A program made the translations under genes and the position numbers. This document shows positions 51,323 through 60,392 of a stretch of DNA of 64,000 bases, one piece after another. Positions within the stretch are counted from its first letter, which is position 1; the number at the start of each line of letters is the position of its first letter. The notes beneath the pieces are model-generated. The model was not told where the DNA came from. It made no database searches and saw nothing but the letters and a program-made list of their open reading frames with translations. The DNA is from Parenemella sanctibonifatiensis (GTDB lineage: Bacteria; Actinomycetota; Actinomycetes; Propionibacteriales; Propionibacteriaceae): the NCBI RefSeq assembly GCF_002250565.1, contig NZ_NMVJ01000008.1, positions 186,001 to 250,000 on the forward strand. The letters are read 5' to 3'.

Positions 51323-51880
51323 GTGACTGACGACATCATGAAGGACGCCAAGGCCAAGATGAGCCAGGCCGTCGACTTCGCCCGCGAGGAGTTCGCGGCC
51401 ATCCGCACCGGCCGGGCCCACCCTGGGATGTTCAATAAGATCACGGCCGACTACTACGGCGCCCAGACCCCGCTGCAGCAGCTGGCGACCTTCCAGGCGC
51501 CCGAGGCGCGCATGATGCTCATCACGCCCTTCGACAAGAGCTCGGTCAATGCGATCGAGAAGGCGATTCGGGAGTCCGACCTGGGCGTCAACCCCTCCAA
51601 CGACGGCAACAGCATCCGGGTGGTCCTCCCCGAGCTGACCGAGGAGCGCCGCAAGGAATACGTCAAGGTCGCCAAGACCAAGGCCGAGGAGGCCCGCGTC
51701 TCCATCCGCGGTGCCCGCCGCACCGCCAAGGAAGCCCTCGACAAGCTGGTCAAGAACAAGGAAGCCGGCGAGGACGAGATTGCGCGCGTCGAAAAGCAGC
51801 TCGACGCCGTGACCAAGGAGCACACCGAGAAGGTGGATGAAGCGCTCAAGGCCAAGGAAGCCGAGCTTCTCGAGGTCTGA
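51323..51880 (+). CDS. frr: Ribosome recycling factor
   Basis: Splits post-termination ribosomes with EF-G. 185 residues, full length; GTG start at 51323 with GAGAGGA upstream. Marks: AIRTGRAHPGMFNKI, VNAIEKAIRESDLGVNPSNDG and LTEERRKEYVKVAKTKAEEARVSIR. The stop codon is followed at once by the cdsA start. Confidence 0.97.
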   Translation: MTDDIMKDAKAKMSQAVDFAREEFAAIRTGRAHPGMFNKITADYYGAQTPLQQLATFQAPEARMMLITPFDKSSVNAIEKAIRESDLGVNPSNDGNSIRVVLPELTEERRKEYVKVAKTKAEEARVSIRGARRTAKEALDKLVKNKEAGEDEIARVEKQLDAVTKEHTEKVDEALKAKEAELLEV

Positions 51881-52786
51881 GTGACAGCTGACGCCACCGG
51901 TCACCCGCCCGTAGACCCGAGCGGTCTGACCCCGCCGCCACCCCCACGCCAACGCGCCGGACGCAACCTCCCGGCCGCGATCGCCGTGGGGGTGTCCCTC
52001 GTTGCCGTTCTGGCGGTGGGCTTGCTGCTCATCGACTGGGTCTTCGTGCTGTTGGTCGCGGTTGGACTGTCGCTGGGCGCCTGGGAGGTCTGCGGGGCGG
52101 TCGCCCGACTCGGGATGCGGCCGGCCCGCATCCCGGTGGTGGTCGGCACTGCCCTGATCGTGCTGGTTACCTATCTGTCACCGGCGCTGCCCACCACGCT
52201 GGGATCGACCGGAGTGATGCTGGCGGTCATCGGCCTGACGATGATCGCCGCCCTGGTGTGGCGGATGCCGCAAGGCCCCGACGGCTTTGTCCGCGACGCC
52301 GCCTCCAGCCTGTTCGTGATCGCGTACGTACCGCTGTTGGGTTCCTTCGCCTCGCTGATGATTGCCCATCCGGACGGTCCGGAGCGGGTGCTCACCTTCG
52401 TGCTGATCGTGGTCGCCGGCGACCTGTTCGGGTACGCCGTCGGGCTGCCCTTCGGCAAACACCAGATGTCGCCCACGATCAGCCCCAAGAAGTCCTGGGA
52501 GGGCTTCGCCGGGTCGCTTGTCGGCGGCATGCTGGTGGGCGTCATTTGCTCGATCTGGTTGCTTGACTCACGATGGTGGGTGGGTTTGGTGTTGGGTGTC
52601 GCCCTGGTCCTGGTCGGGGTCTGTGGCGACCTGGTCGAATCGCTGATCAAGCGCGACGTCGGCATCAAGGACATGAGTTCGATCCTCCCCGGCCACGGTG
52701 GTGTCATGGATCGATTGGATTCGCTGTTGTTGGCAGCGCCGGTGGCGTGGGTACTGACCACGTTGTTGGTGCCACCCGTGGCGTGA
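51881..52786 (+). CDS. cdsA: Phosphatidate cytidylyltransferase
   Basis: Makes CDP-diacylglycerol for phospholipid synthesis. 301 residues, about eight helices after a Pro-rich start. The family signature is complete: KSWEGFAGSLVGG, then GDLVESLIKRDVGIKDMSS, ILPGHGGVMDRLDSLL near the C-terminus. The GTG start directly abuts the frr stop codon, so the two are translationally linked. Confidence 0.95.
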   Translation: MTADATGHPPVDPSGLTPPPPPRQRAGRNLPAAIAVGVSLVAVLAVGLLLIDWVFVLLVAVGLSLGAWEVCGAVARLGMRPARIPVVVGTALIVLVTYLSPALPTTLGSTGVMLAVIGLTMIAALVWRMPQGPDGFVRDAASSLFVIAYVPLLGSFASLMIAHPDGPERVLTFVLIVVAGDLFGYAVGLPFGKHQMSPTISPKKSWEGFAGSLVGGMLVGVICSIWLLDSRWWVGLVLGVALVLVGVCGDLVESLIKRDVGIKDMSSILPGHGGVMDRLDSLLLAAPVAWVLTTLLVPPVA

Positions 52787-52795
52787 GGGAGAGAC

Positions 52796-53959
52796 ATGAC
52801 CGAGCAGAACGTCAAGGCGTTGCCGTTGATGGAGGCGCCGCGCAAGCGTGCCCACCGGCCGCCGCAGCACTGGTGTGACCTGGATCCGGAGCAGCGCCGT
52901 CAGGCGATCATCGATCTCGGGCTGCCGAAGTTTCGCGCCGACCAGATCTCGCGGCAGTTCTTCGGTCGGCTTGCCGCCGACCCGGACCAGTGGACCGATC
53001 TGCCCGCCGGGCTGCGCGACCAGGTCGCCGAGACGCTCTTTCCGCCGCTGCTGGAGGAAGTCAGCCGGATCAGCTGCGACGACGGCAACACCGTCAAGAT
53101 CCTGTGGCGACTCGGGGGCGGTGACCTGGTCGAGTCGGTGATCATGCACTACCCGGCCCGGCGTACCGCTGACGGCCGCGAGTCCGCCGCCCGGACCACC
53201 ATGTGTATCTCTTCCCAAGCCGGCTGCGGCATGGGCTGCCCCTTCTGCGCGACCGGTCAGAACGGTCTGCAGCGCAACCTGTCGGCCGCTGAGATCGTGC
53301 TGCAGGCCCACCGCGGCGCAGAACTGTTGGCTGCCGGCGAGATTGGTGGCAAGCCGCTGCGGATCAGCAACATCGTCTTCATGGGGATGGGTGAGCCGAT
53401 GGCCAACTACCGGGCCGTGATGCAGGCGGTCCGCACGCTGCATGCGCCGGCGCCGGACGGACTGGGGATCTCCGCGCGCGGCATCACGGTGTCGACGGTC
53501 GGTCTGGTGCCGCGGATGAAGCAGCTCGCTGACGAGGGGCTGCCGGTCACCCTCGCGTTGAGCCTGCATGCCCCCGATGAGGAACTGCGCAACGAGCTGG
53601 TGCCGATCACCCAGCGCTACGGCGTCGCCGAGGTGATGGATGCGGCGTACGCCTATGCCGAGAAGACCCGGCGCCGGGTGTCGATCGAGTACATCCTCAT
53701 CAAGGACATGAACGACCAGGGTTTCCGCGCCGACCTGCTCGCCGACCTGATCCATGCCCGCGGCAACTGGAATTGGGCGCACGTGAACCTGATCCCGCTC
53801 AACCCGACTCCCGGATCGGTGTGGACCGCCTCCCGCAAGGAGGACGAGCGAGAGTTCGTCCGCCGCCTCGAGGCCAAGGGAATTTCTGTGACGGTGCGCG
53901 ACACCCGTGGCCAGGAGATCGATGGCGCTTGCGGTCAGCTGGCTGCCAAGGGCGCCTGA
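52796..53959 (+). CDS. rlmN: Dual-specificity 23S rRNA/tRNA methyltransferase RlmN
   Basis: Radical-SAM enzyme that forms 2-methyladenosine in 23S rRNA A2503 and in some tRNAs. 387 residues. The Fe-S cluster motif is in [12 protein letters not shown] (CxxxCxxC), with upstream SSQAG, then [17 protein letters not shown] and [13 protein letters not shown]-terminal Cys in DGACGQLA completes the mechanism's cysteine pair. Starts 10 bases after cdsA with GAGGGAGAG. In other actinobacteria dxr follows within a few genes; here about 8 kb of accessory DNA intervenes. Confidence 0.96.
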   Translation: MTEQNVKALPLMEAPRKRAHRPPQHWCDLDPEQRRQAIIDLGLPKFRADQISRQFFGRLAADPDQWTDLPAGLRDQVAETLFPPLLEEVSRISCDDGNTVKILWRLGGGDLVESVIMHYPARRTADGRESAARTTMCISSQAGCGMGCPFCATGQNGLQRNLSAAEIVLQAHRGAELLAAGEIGGKPLRISNIVFMGMGEPMANYRAVMQAVRTLHAPAPDGLGISARGITVSTVGLVPRMKQLADEGLPVTLALSLHAPDEELRNELVPITQRYGVAEVMDAAYAYAEKTRRRVSIEYILIKDMNDQGFRADLLADLIHARGNWNWAHVNLIPLNPTPGSVWTASRKEDEREFVRRLEAKGISVTVRDTRGQEIDGACGQLAAKGA

Positions 53960-54090
53960 TCGCGGCGGCGTACCTCACTGGGTGAGTGCCCGAAGTGCCG
54001 TTTGTACGCAGCGCTGAGCGCGAAGGCGCTGCCGGCTCGCGATGGCCTGCAGGGAGTGGTCAGTGTCGAGCAGCAGCTCGGCAACGATTG
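53957..54090 (-). pseudogene. Remnant of an AraC-family regulator (C-terminal HTH only)
   Basis: On the minus strand one frame reads VAELLLDTDHSLQAIAS and a second, shifted by one base, continues RAGSAFALSAAYKRHFGHSPSEVRRR. Joined, they give the second half of an AraC DNA-binding domain, ending in the characteristic YKRHFGxSPSExRR. There is a frameshift near the join and no upstream part of the gene before the hairpin at 54123. It marks the edge of the insertion block between rlmN and dxr. Confidence 0.6.
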
Positions 54091-54122
54091 ATGGTCCTCG
54101 AGCCCAATGGACGCTGAGGAGA

Positions 54123-54159
54123 CGCCGGGCCCCCGACCGTGACGGTCGGGGGCCCGGCG
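54123..54159. terminator. Perfect 18-bp hairpin, bidirectional terminator
   Basis: Arms 54123–54140 and 54142–54159 are exact reverse complements around one base. It lies 13 bases after the end of the rpiB-like gene (minus strand) and 163 bases after rlmN. Same build as the hairpin after tsf. Confidence 0.7.
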
Positions 54160-54172
54160 GTCATGCAGGCGG

Positions 54173-54643
54173 TCAACCGGCGTACTGCTCGTCTTCGATG
54201 GCGGCGATCTTCTGGAAACGCTCCACGTACATCTGCTCAGTCTCGCCCTTGAAGGTGGCGCCCAGGAAGGCGTCAACGATGGCGTTGCCCATGTCCGGAC
54301 CGACCACGAAGGCGCCGAAGGCGATGATCTGGGAGCCGTTGTTCTCCCGGGTGTGACGAGCGGTGAAGGGTTCGGAGCACACCGCAGCTCGGATGCCGCG
54401 GACCTTGTTGGCCGAGATCGAGATGCCGATCCCGGTGCCGCAGATCAGAACGCCACGCTCGGACTCGCCGTCCAGGATGCTCTGGGCGACCTTGCGGGCG
54501 TACACCGAGGAGTACTCCGCGGTCGACTCTTCCTCGGGCACGTAACCGTGGTCGAGAACCTCGTGGCCGCTGTCGCGGAGGTGCTGGATGACGGAGCGCT
54601 TGAGCTCGAGGCCCGATGCGTCTGAACCGATGGCGATCTTCAT
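54173..54643 (-). CDS. RpiB/LacAB family sugar-phosphate isomerase with altered catalytic residues
   Basis: 156 residues, full length for the family. The fold and the catalytic Cys are kept (GVLICGTGIGISISANKVRGIRAAVCSEPF). Two positions differ from true ribose-5-phosphate isomerase B. The N-terminal motif is GSDASG, where RpiB has Asp-His. The segment TARHTRENNGSQ has Asn in place of the His that opens the sugar ring in RpiB (SRQHND in E. coli). The protein probably isomerises a different phosphosugar, perhaps an open-chain tetrulose phosphate as in the DerI/EryI type (inference). A TAGGCT box 6 bases before the ATG suggests a leaderless message. Confidence 0.85.
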   Translation of the reverse strand: MKIAIGSDASGLELKRSVIQHLRDSGHEVLDHGYVPEEESTAEYSSVYARKVAQSILDGESERGVLICGTGIGISISANKVRGIRAAVCSEPFTARHTRENNGSQIIAFGAFVVGPDMGNAIVDAFLGATFKGETEQMYVERFQKIAAIEDEQYAG

Positions 54644-54649
54644 GCCACC

Positions 54650-54655
54650 AGCCTA
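54650..54655 (-). promoter_or_regulatory. -10 box, probable leaderless promoter of the RpiB-like gene
   Basis: TAGGCT on the minus strand, 6 bases before the ATG at 54643. The rest of the 175-base divergent gap to gdhA holds no other signal I can support. Confidence 0.4.
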
Positions 54656-54683
54656 ATGCGGCCGTCCGCACGCTCGAATCTGA

Positions 54684-56168
<1,485 letters not shown>

Positions 56169-56205
56169 GCCAGGTCACCAGCCGGGCCTGAGCGCCTGCT
56201 GGGCT

Positions 56206-56290
56206 CGACCGTGCAGAAACGACGGGCAGATCAAGCATTCTGCTTCTCAGCTGCACAGTGCTCGATCTGCCCGTCGTTTCTGCACGCTCG
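56206..56290. repeat. Large inverted repeat with 23-bp perfect arms (MITE/REP-like or bidirectional terminator)
   Basis: Arms 56210–56232 and 56264–56286 are exact reverse complements (left arm begins CGTGCAGAAACGACGG). One mismatch inwards, AGCA/TGCT extends the stem by 4 bp; one mismatch outwards, CGA/TCG adds 3 bp. The loop is about 21 bases. It fills the gap between two convergent genes. Arm length far exceeds normal terminators, and the right-angle symmetry resembles small non-autonomous repeats. Confidence 0.75.
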
Positions 56291-56324
56291 TTGATTCAGG
56301 CGTACGCCGGCGGCTCAACCCCGA

Positions 56325-57944
56325 TCAGCCCGCGGCGGCGGCCTCCTCCAGCTCGCCAGCGATCTTGTCGCCGACATCAGCCCGCCACTGCGCGGTGAAC
56401 TCCTCCCAGGCCGAAATGGGCTGCTCGCCGAGCAGGATGCTGCGCTCCAGATCTTTGCGGCGACGGTTCCACGGGGCCCCGTCACTGGACGAGGTCTCCG
56501 AGAACAGTCCGGAGGAGGCGTTCGAGGTGCCGCTGGGGATGGCTTCGCTCAGATAGGCGTGTTGCAACTCCACCACGTCCGAGCGGCCCGGGATGTAGAG
56601 CACGTTCTGGGAGCCGCCGCCGATGTAGGGGATTCCGGTGAGCGCTTCGCCCGACTTGCCTTCAATGAAGGTTGGCTCGCCATCGACGAACTCGAAGGTC
56701 TGGCCCTCGAGGCCGTAGGCGATGTCGAGGTATTGCTGGGTGCCGAACGGGGAAGCGATGTAATCGACGATCCGAAGGATCTCGTGCAGCCTCTCCTCGG
56801 ACTCCTGCTGGGCGATGGCCACGTACGCGCCGTAGCCGGCCGCGCCACGGAAGACCGGGGCCTTGCCGCCGCCGTCCCAGTTGGGCAGCCGGATGACGCC
56901 GGTGTCGAATTCGGGGTTGGAGCGCGCGTAGTTGCTCCACATCACGAAGCCCTGAAACAGCAGCGGCGTGACGCCGGATCGATACCAGCCGTGGTTGGCG
57001 CCGGGCTCGGTGAAGGCGTTGGGATGGGTGAGGCCCGCCTGGACGATCTTCACGCCCTCCGACAGCGCCGCGGTTGTCTCCTCGGTCATCATCTCGTGGA
57101 CGAACTTGCCGTCGCGGACATCCCAGACGTAGGGCGTACCGTGCATCTCCCGCAGTGCCTGCAGCAGCCAGACGCGGGGGTCACCTCCCAGTGCGAACAC
57201 CTGCTCGCCGGGGTTGTTGAGGGTGGTCAACAGCTCGACGAAGTCCTCGCCGTCGCTGAGTTCGGGGGCATTGCTCATGCCGTGCTCGGCCAGCAGGTCG
57301 CCACGGGTGAGCAGCACTCGACCGGCCGGCGGCCGGGGCTGCGGGATGCCGAACAATCGGCCATTGACCCGGCCCACGTCCCAGTTGGCGTCGGTGAAGC
57401 TGGCCAGTGCCGGATATTGCTCGATGCTGCTGCCGGCCAGCACCTCGGTCAGGTCGGTGAACCGCGCCTCGAGCAGCTTCTCCACCTCGGGGACGCTGCC
57501 GATCTGGACCAGGTCAGGGATGTCGTTGCTGGCCATGGTGACCTGGAAGCGGTCGTTGTATTCGGTGCTGATGATGGCGGTGGCATCGAAGTCGTTGCCG
57601 GCCTGCTCCTTGAAGTGGTCATACACCGGGTTCTTCTCCGGCGGGACAGGTGGCGGATCGCCCTGGATCAGCGCGGTGACCGGCGCGGTCTCGGGCAACG
57701 GGAAGCCGTCGCGCACCACCGGCGGCTGCGGATAGCTGAGGTAGCCGTTGATGACGCCGGCCTCATTCCCCGGCAGGTCAGGCGTCACATCGCCGAACGG
57801 CACGTGGTTGGGAGGGGCGACATCGCCGCCTCCTGCGCCGCCGCCGGTGCCTCCGTTGCCGGAACCAGAGGTGCTGCAGGCGGCCATGCCGAACGTGGCG
57901 GCGCCGGTGAGGGAGAGGAGCGTGCGGCGATTGATGGTGGACAT
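56325..57944 (-). CDS. ABC transporter extracellular sugar-binding lipoprotein (LplA-like, orphan)
   Basis: 539 residues. The ATG at 57944 (MSTINRRTL) is used because GAAAGG lies 7 bases upstream; a TTG two codons earlier is less likely. Tat lipoprotein signal with NRRTLLSLTG and lipobox MAAC, then a Gly/Ser-rich spacer. Paralogue of the lipoprotein at 814–2436 along the whole length. Again no permease or ATPase gene is adjacent. It lies 2.4 kb from an exported beta-helix protein gene and may serve the same polysaccharide. It probably feeds a permease encoded elsewhere. Confidence 0.88.
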   Translation of the reverse strand: MSTINRRTLLSLTGAATFGMAACSTSGSGNGGTGGGAGGGDVAPPNHVPFGDVTPDLPGNEAGVINGYLSYPQPPVVRDGFPLPETAPVTALIQGDPPPVPPEKNPVYDHFKEQAGNDFDATAIISTEYNDRFQVTMASNDIPDLVQIGSVPEVEKLLEARFTDLTEVLAGSSIEQYPALASFTDANWDVGRVNGRLFGIPQPRPPAGRVLLTRGDLLAEHGMSNAPELSDGEDFVELLTTLNNPGEQVFALGGDPRVWLLQALREMHGTPYVWDVRDGKFVHEMMTEETTAALSEGVKIVQAGLTHPNAFTEPGANHGWYRSGVTPLLFQGFVMWSNYARSNPEFDTGVIRLPNWDGGGKAPVFRGAAGYGAYVAIAQQESEERLHEILRIVDYIASPFGTQQYLDIAYGLEGQTFEFVDGEPTFIEGKSGEALTGIPYIGGGSQNVLYIPGRSDVVELQHAYLSEAIPSGTSNASSGLFSETSSSDGAPWNRRRKDLERSILLGEQPISAWEEFTAQWRADVGDKIAGELEEAAAAG

Positions 57945-58080
57945 GATCAAGCCTTTCGGGGTGTCGCTTCAGTGCGTTTCGTCGCGGTGATCGTGGCCAG
58001 TCTCGCTGACCTCGCGCATCATGACAAGCGGCGCGTGAGGAATGAGAGCGGTTTCTGCATGGGTCCCGAGAAATCAGGTG

Positions 58081-58106
58081 CGACCCGTTCTGGGTCGTCG
58101 TACCCT
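58081..58106 (+). promoter_or_regulatory. Possible rtcB promoter with internal hairpin
   Basis: CGACCC-GTTCT-GGGTCG (58081–58097) is a perfect 6-bp inverted repeat directly upstream of TACCCT (58101–58106), a possible -10 box 44 bases before rtcB. No convincing -35 was found. The remaining gap (57945–58080) shows nothing else I can support. Confidence 0.3.
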
Positions 58107-58149
58107 GAGACGCCGCCGCCGGCGACATCACAGAGAGGACGAAGGGATC

Positions 58150-59325
58150 ATGGAGGAGATCACATCGAGGCTGCTGTCGTGGGCCTCGATCATCGACCCG
58201 CAGACCCGGGAGCAGGCGGAGCGGACGGCACGGATGCCGTTCATCCACCCGCACCTGGCGCTGATGCCCGATGCACACCTGGGCAGGGGCGCGACGGTCG
58301 GGTCGGTCATCCCCACCGAGGGGGCGATCATGCCCGCTGCCGTGGGCGTCGACATCGGCTGCGGCATGGTGGCGGTCCGTACGCAACTGCAGGCCGAAGA
58401 CCTGCCCGAGGATCGGGCACGGATCCGTCAGGAGATTGCCCGCAGCATTCCGCTGTCGGCGGGCGGTCGAAACCAGAAGATCACGCGCGAGCACACCCAG
58501 CGTCGGCTGGCCGACCTGGAGGCACGTGCTGCGGCCATTGACCTGGACCCCTCGGCGTACGCGGGCGCGTGGCGGCATCAACTCGGCAGCCTCGGCTCGG
58601 GCAACCACTTCCTCGAGGTGACGCTCGACGAGACCGGTGCGGTGTGGCTCTTCCTCCACTCCGGCAGCAGGGGAGTGGGCAACCGGATTGCGACCCACCA
58701 CACCAAGGTCGCCCGGGAGCAGTGCTTGGCGGAGGGAGTCGAACTCCCTGATGGTGACCTCGATCTGGCCTATCTGGTCGAGGGCACCGAGGAGTTCGAC
58801 CACTACATCCGCGAGATGCAGTGGGCGCAGCACTACGCGCTGCTCAACCGTGAAGAAATGATGGACCGGATGGTCGACCAGCTTGCCCGCTGGACCGGTG
58901 TGGAGATCGAGCGGGTCGAGGAGATCAACTGCCATCACAACTACACCGAGCCGGAGCGGCACGGTGACCGTGACGTGTGGCTGTCCCGCAAGGGCGCGAT
59001 CTCAGCGCGGGAGGGTCAGCTCGGGTTGATTCCCGGGTCGATGGGCACTGCGTCCTACGTGGTCGAGGGCTTGGGCAACCCGCTCGCCCTGCACTCGGCG
59101 CCGCACGGCGCCGGCCGGGTCTATTCGCGGAGCAAGGCTCGTCGGACCTTCACGCTGGAGGACCTGGCGACGGCGATGGTCGGGGTGGAGTACGAGCACT
59201 CCGAAGCCTTCCTCGACGAGATCCCTGCGGCGTACAAGGACATCGACCAGGTGATGGCCGATGCGGCCGATCTGGTCCGCGTGCGCCACATGCTGCGGCA
59301 GATCGTCAACGTCAAGGGCACCTGA
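58150..59325 (+). CDS. rtcB: RNA-splicing ligase RtcB
   Basis: GTP- and Mn-dependent ligase joining 2',3'-cyclic phosphate (3'-phosphate) to 5'-OH RNA ends. 391 residues, the short bacterial RtcB type. Metal-binding and active-site motifs: MPDAHLGRGATVGSVIP, VGVDIGCGM, GSLGSGNHFLEV, FLHSGSRGVGN, INCHHNY, KGAISAREGQLGLIPGSMG and SAPHGAGRVYSR with the guanylated His. The ATG at 58150 follows GAAGGG. No rtcA or RtcR regulator gene is adjacent. Confidence 0.94.
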   Translation: MEEITSRLLSWASIIDPQTREQAERTARMPFIHPHLALMPDAHLGRGATVGSVIPTEGAIMPAAVGVDIGCGMVAVRTQLQAEDLPEDRARIRQEIARSIPLSAGGRNQKITREHTQRRLADLEARAAAIDLDPSAYAGAWRHQLGSLGSGNHFLEVTLDETGAVWLFLHSGSRGVGNRIATHHTKVAREQCLAEGVELPDGDLDLAYLVEGTEEFDHYIREMQWAQHYALLNREEMMDRMVDQLARWTGVEIERVEEINCHHNYTEPERHGDRDVWLSRKGAISAREGQLGLIPGSMGTASYVVEGLGNPLALHSAPHGAGRVYSRSKARRTFTLEDLATAMVGVEYEHSEAFLDEIPAAYKDIDQVMADAADLVRVRHMLRQIVNVKGT

Positions 59326-59372
59326 GGGGGCACGCGACAGCCCCGCGCTGGCCGGCGCACGTCCGAGACTTC

Positions 59373-60257
59373 CTACTTCAGGAACTTGGACGTACGCCGG
59401 TCCGCCAGCGGCTTGCCGCCGGTCTGGCAGGTGGCGCAGTACTGCAGCGAGGAGTCCGCGAAGCTGACCTCGCGGACCACGTCCCCGCACACCGGGCAGG
59501 TCTCGCCGGTACGTCCGTGCACCGCCATCCCGCGCCGCTTCGCGTCCTTCAACTCTTTGGCAGGCTTGCCGCTCGCGACGGCAACGGCCTTGTCCAACAC
59601 GTCGTGCAGGGCGCGGTCGAGGCGGTCCAGTTGTTCCTCCTCGAGCCTGCTGGCGATCGCAAAGGGGGAAAGTTGGGCGGCGTGCAGGATCTCGTCGCTG
59701 TAGGCATTGCCGATGCCTGCGATCACCGACTGGTCGCGCAGCACTCCCTTGAGCTGCTGGTTGCGCCCGGCCAGGATCCCGGCCAGCGCGGCCCGGTCGA
59801 AGTCGGGAGCCAGGGGATCGGGCCCCAGCGAGGCGATCTGGGGGATCGTGGTCGAGTCGGCAACCACGTGGACCGCGAGCCGTTTCGTCGTGCCGGCCTC
59901 GGTCAGCTCAAAGCCAGGCAACCCGTCCTCGGGGGCTTCGCCGTCATCGATGCGGACCCGCAACGCGACCACCGCCTTACCGCTTGGTCGCAACGGCTTC
60001 GGGTTGAGCGATTCCGACCACCGCACCCAGCCAGCGCGCGACAGATGCCACACCAGGTGCAGGCCATCCGCGTCGACATCGAGCCACTTGCCGTGCCGGC
60101 GTACGGCGGTGATTTCCAAGCCGTTGAGGGCGGTCGGCTGGGGATCGTAGGTCTTGAGAACGTTGATGGAGCCGACCTCCACGGCCGCAACTGAACTCCC
60201 CACCAGACGACCGCGGAGAAACTCCGCCAGACCTTCGACTTCGGGCAGCTCAGGCAT
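59373..60257 (-). CDS. Fpg/Nei family DNA glycosylase
   Basis: Base-excision repair enzyme removing oxidised bases. 294 residues. N-terminal MPELPEVEG holds the catalytic Pro2 and Glu3; the helix-two-turn-helix is in LKGVLRDQSVIAGIGNAYSDEIL; the C-terminal zinc finger has CPVCGDVV and YCATCQTGGKPL. Actinobacteria carry several Fpg/Nei genes, and this one is not in the usual rnc–mutM setting, so it may be an Nei- or Fpg2-type copy. Start at 60257 is fixed by the family N-terminus. Convergent with rtcB. Confidence 0.9.
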   Translation of the reverse strand: MPELPEVEGLAEFLRGRLVGSSVAAVEVGSINVLKTYDPQPTALNGLEITAVRRHGKWLDVDADGLHLVWHLSRAGWVRWSESLNPKPLRPSGKAVVALRVRIDDGEAPEDGLPGFELTEAGTTKRLAVHVVADSTTIPQIASLGPDPLAPDFDRAALAGILAGRNQQLKGVLRDQSVIAGIGNAYSDEILHAAQLSPFAIASRLEEEQLDRLDRALHDVLDKAVAVASGKPAKELKDAKRRGMAVHGRTGETCPVCGDVVREVSFADSSLQYCATCQTGGKPLADRRTSKFLK

Positions 60258-60392
60258 GACGTCATGGTACGGCAGAGCGCTGACCAGAGCGGAAGCAAAA
60301 TTGGGAAAAGGCTTGCCGGCCGGCCTCGATGGTGAGAGGTTGTGTCGGGAAAGAGCATCGTCCACCCCACTCGTCGACGCTGAGGAGTACCG

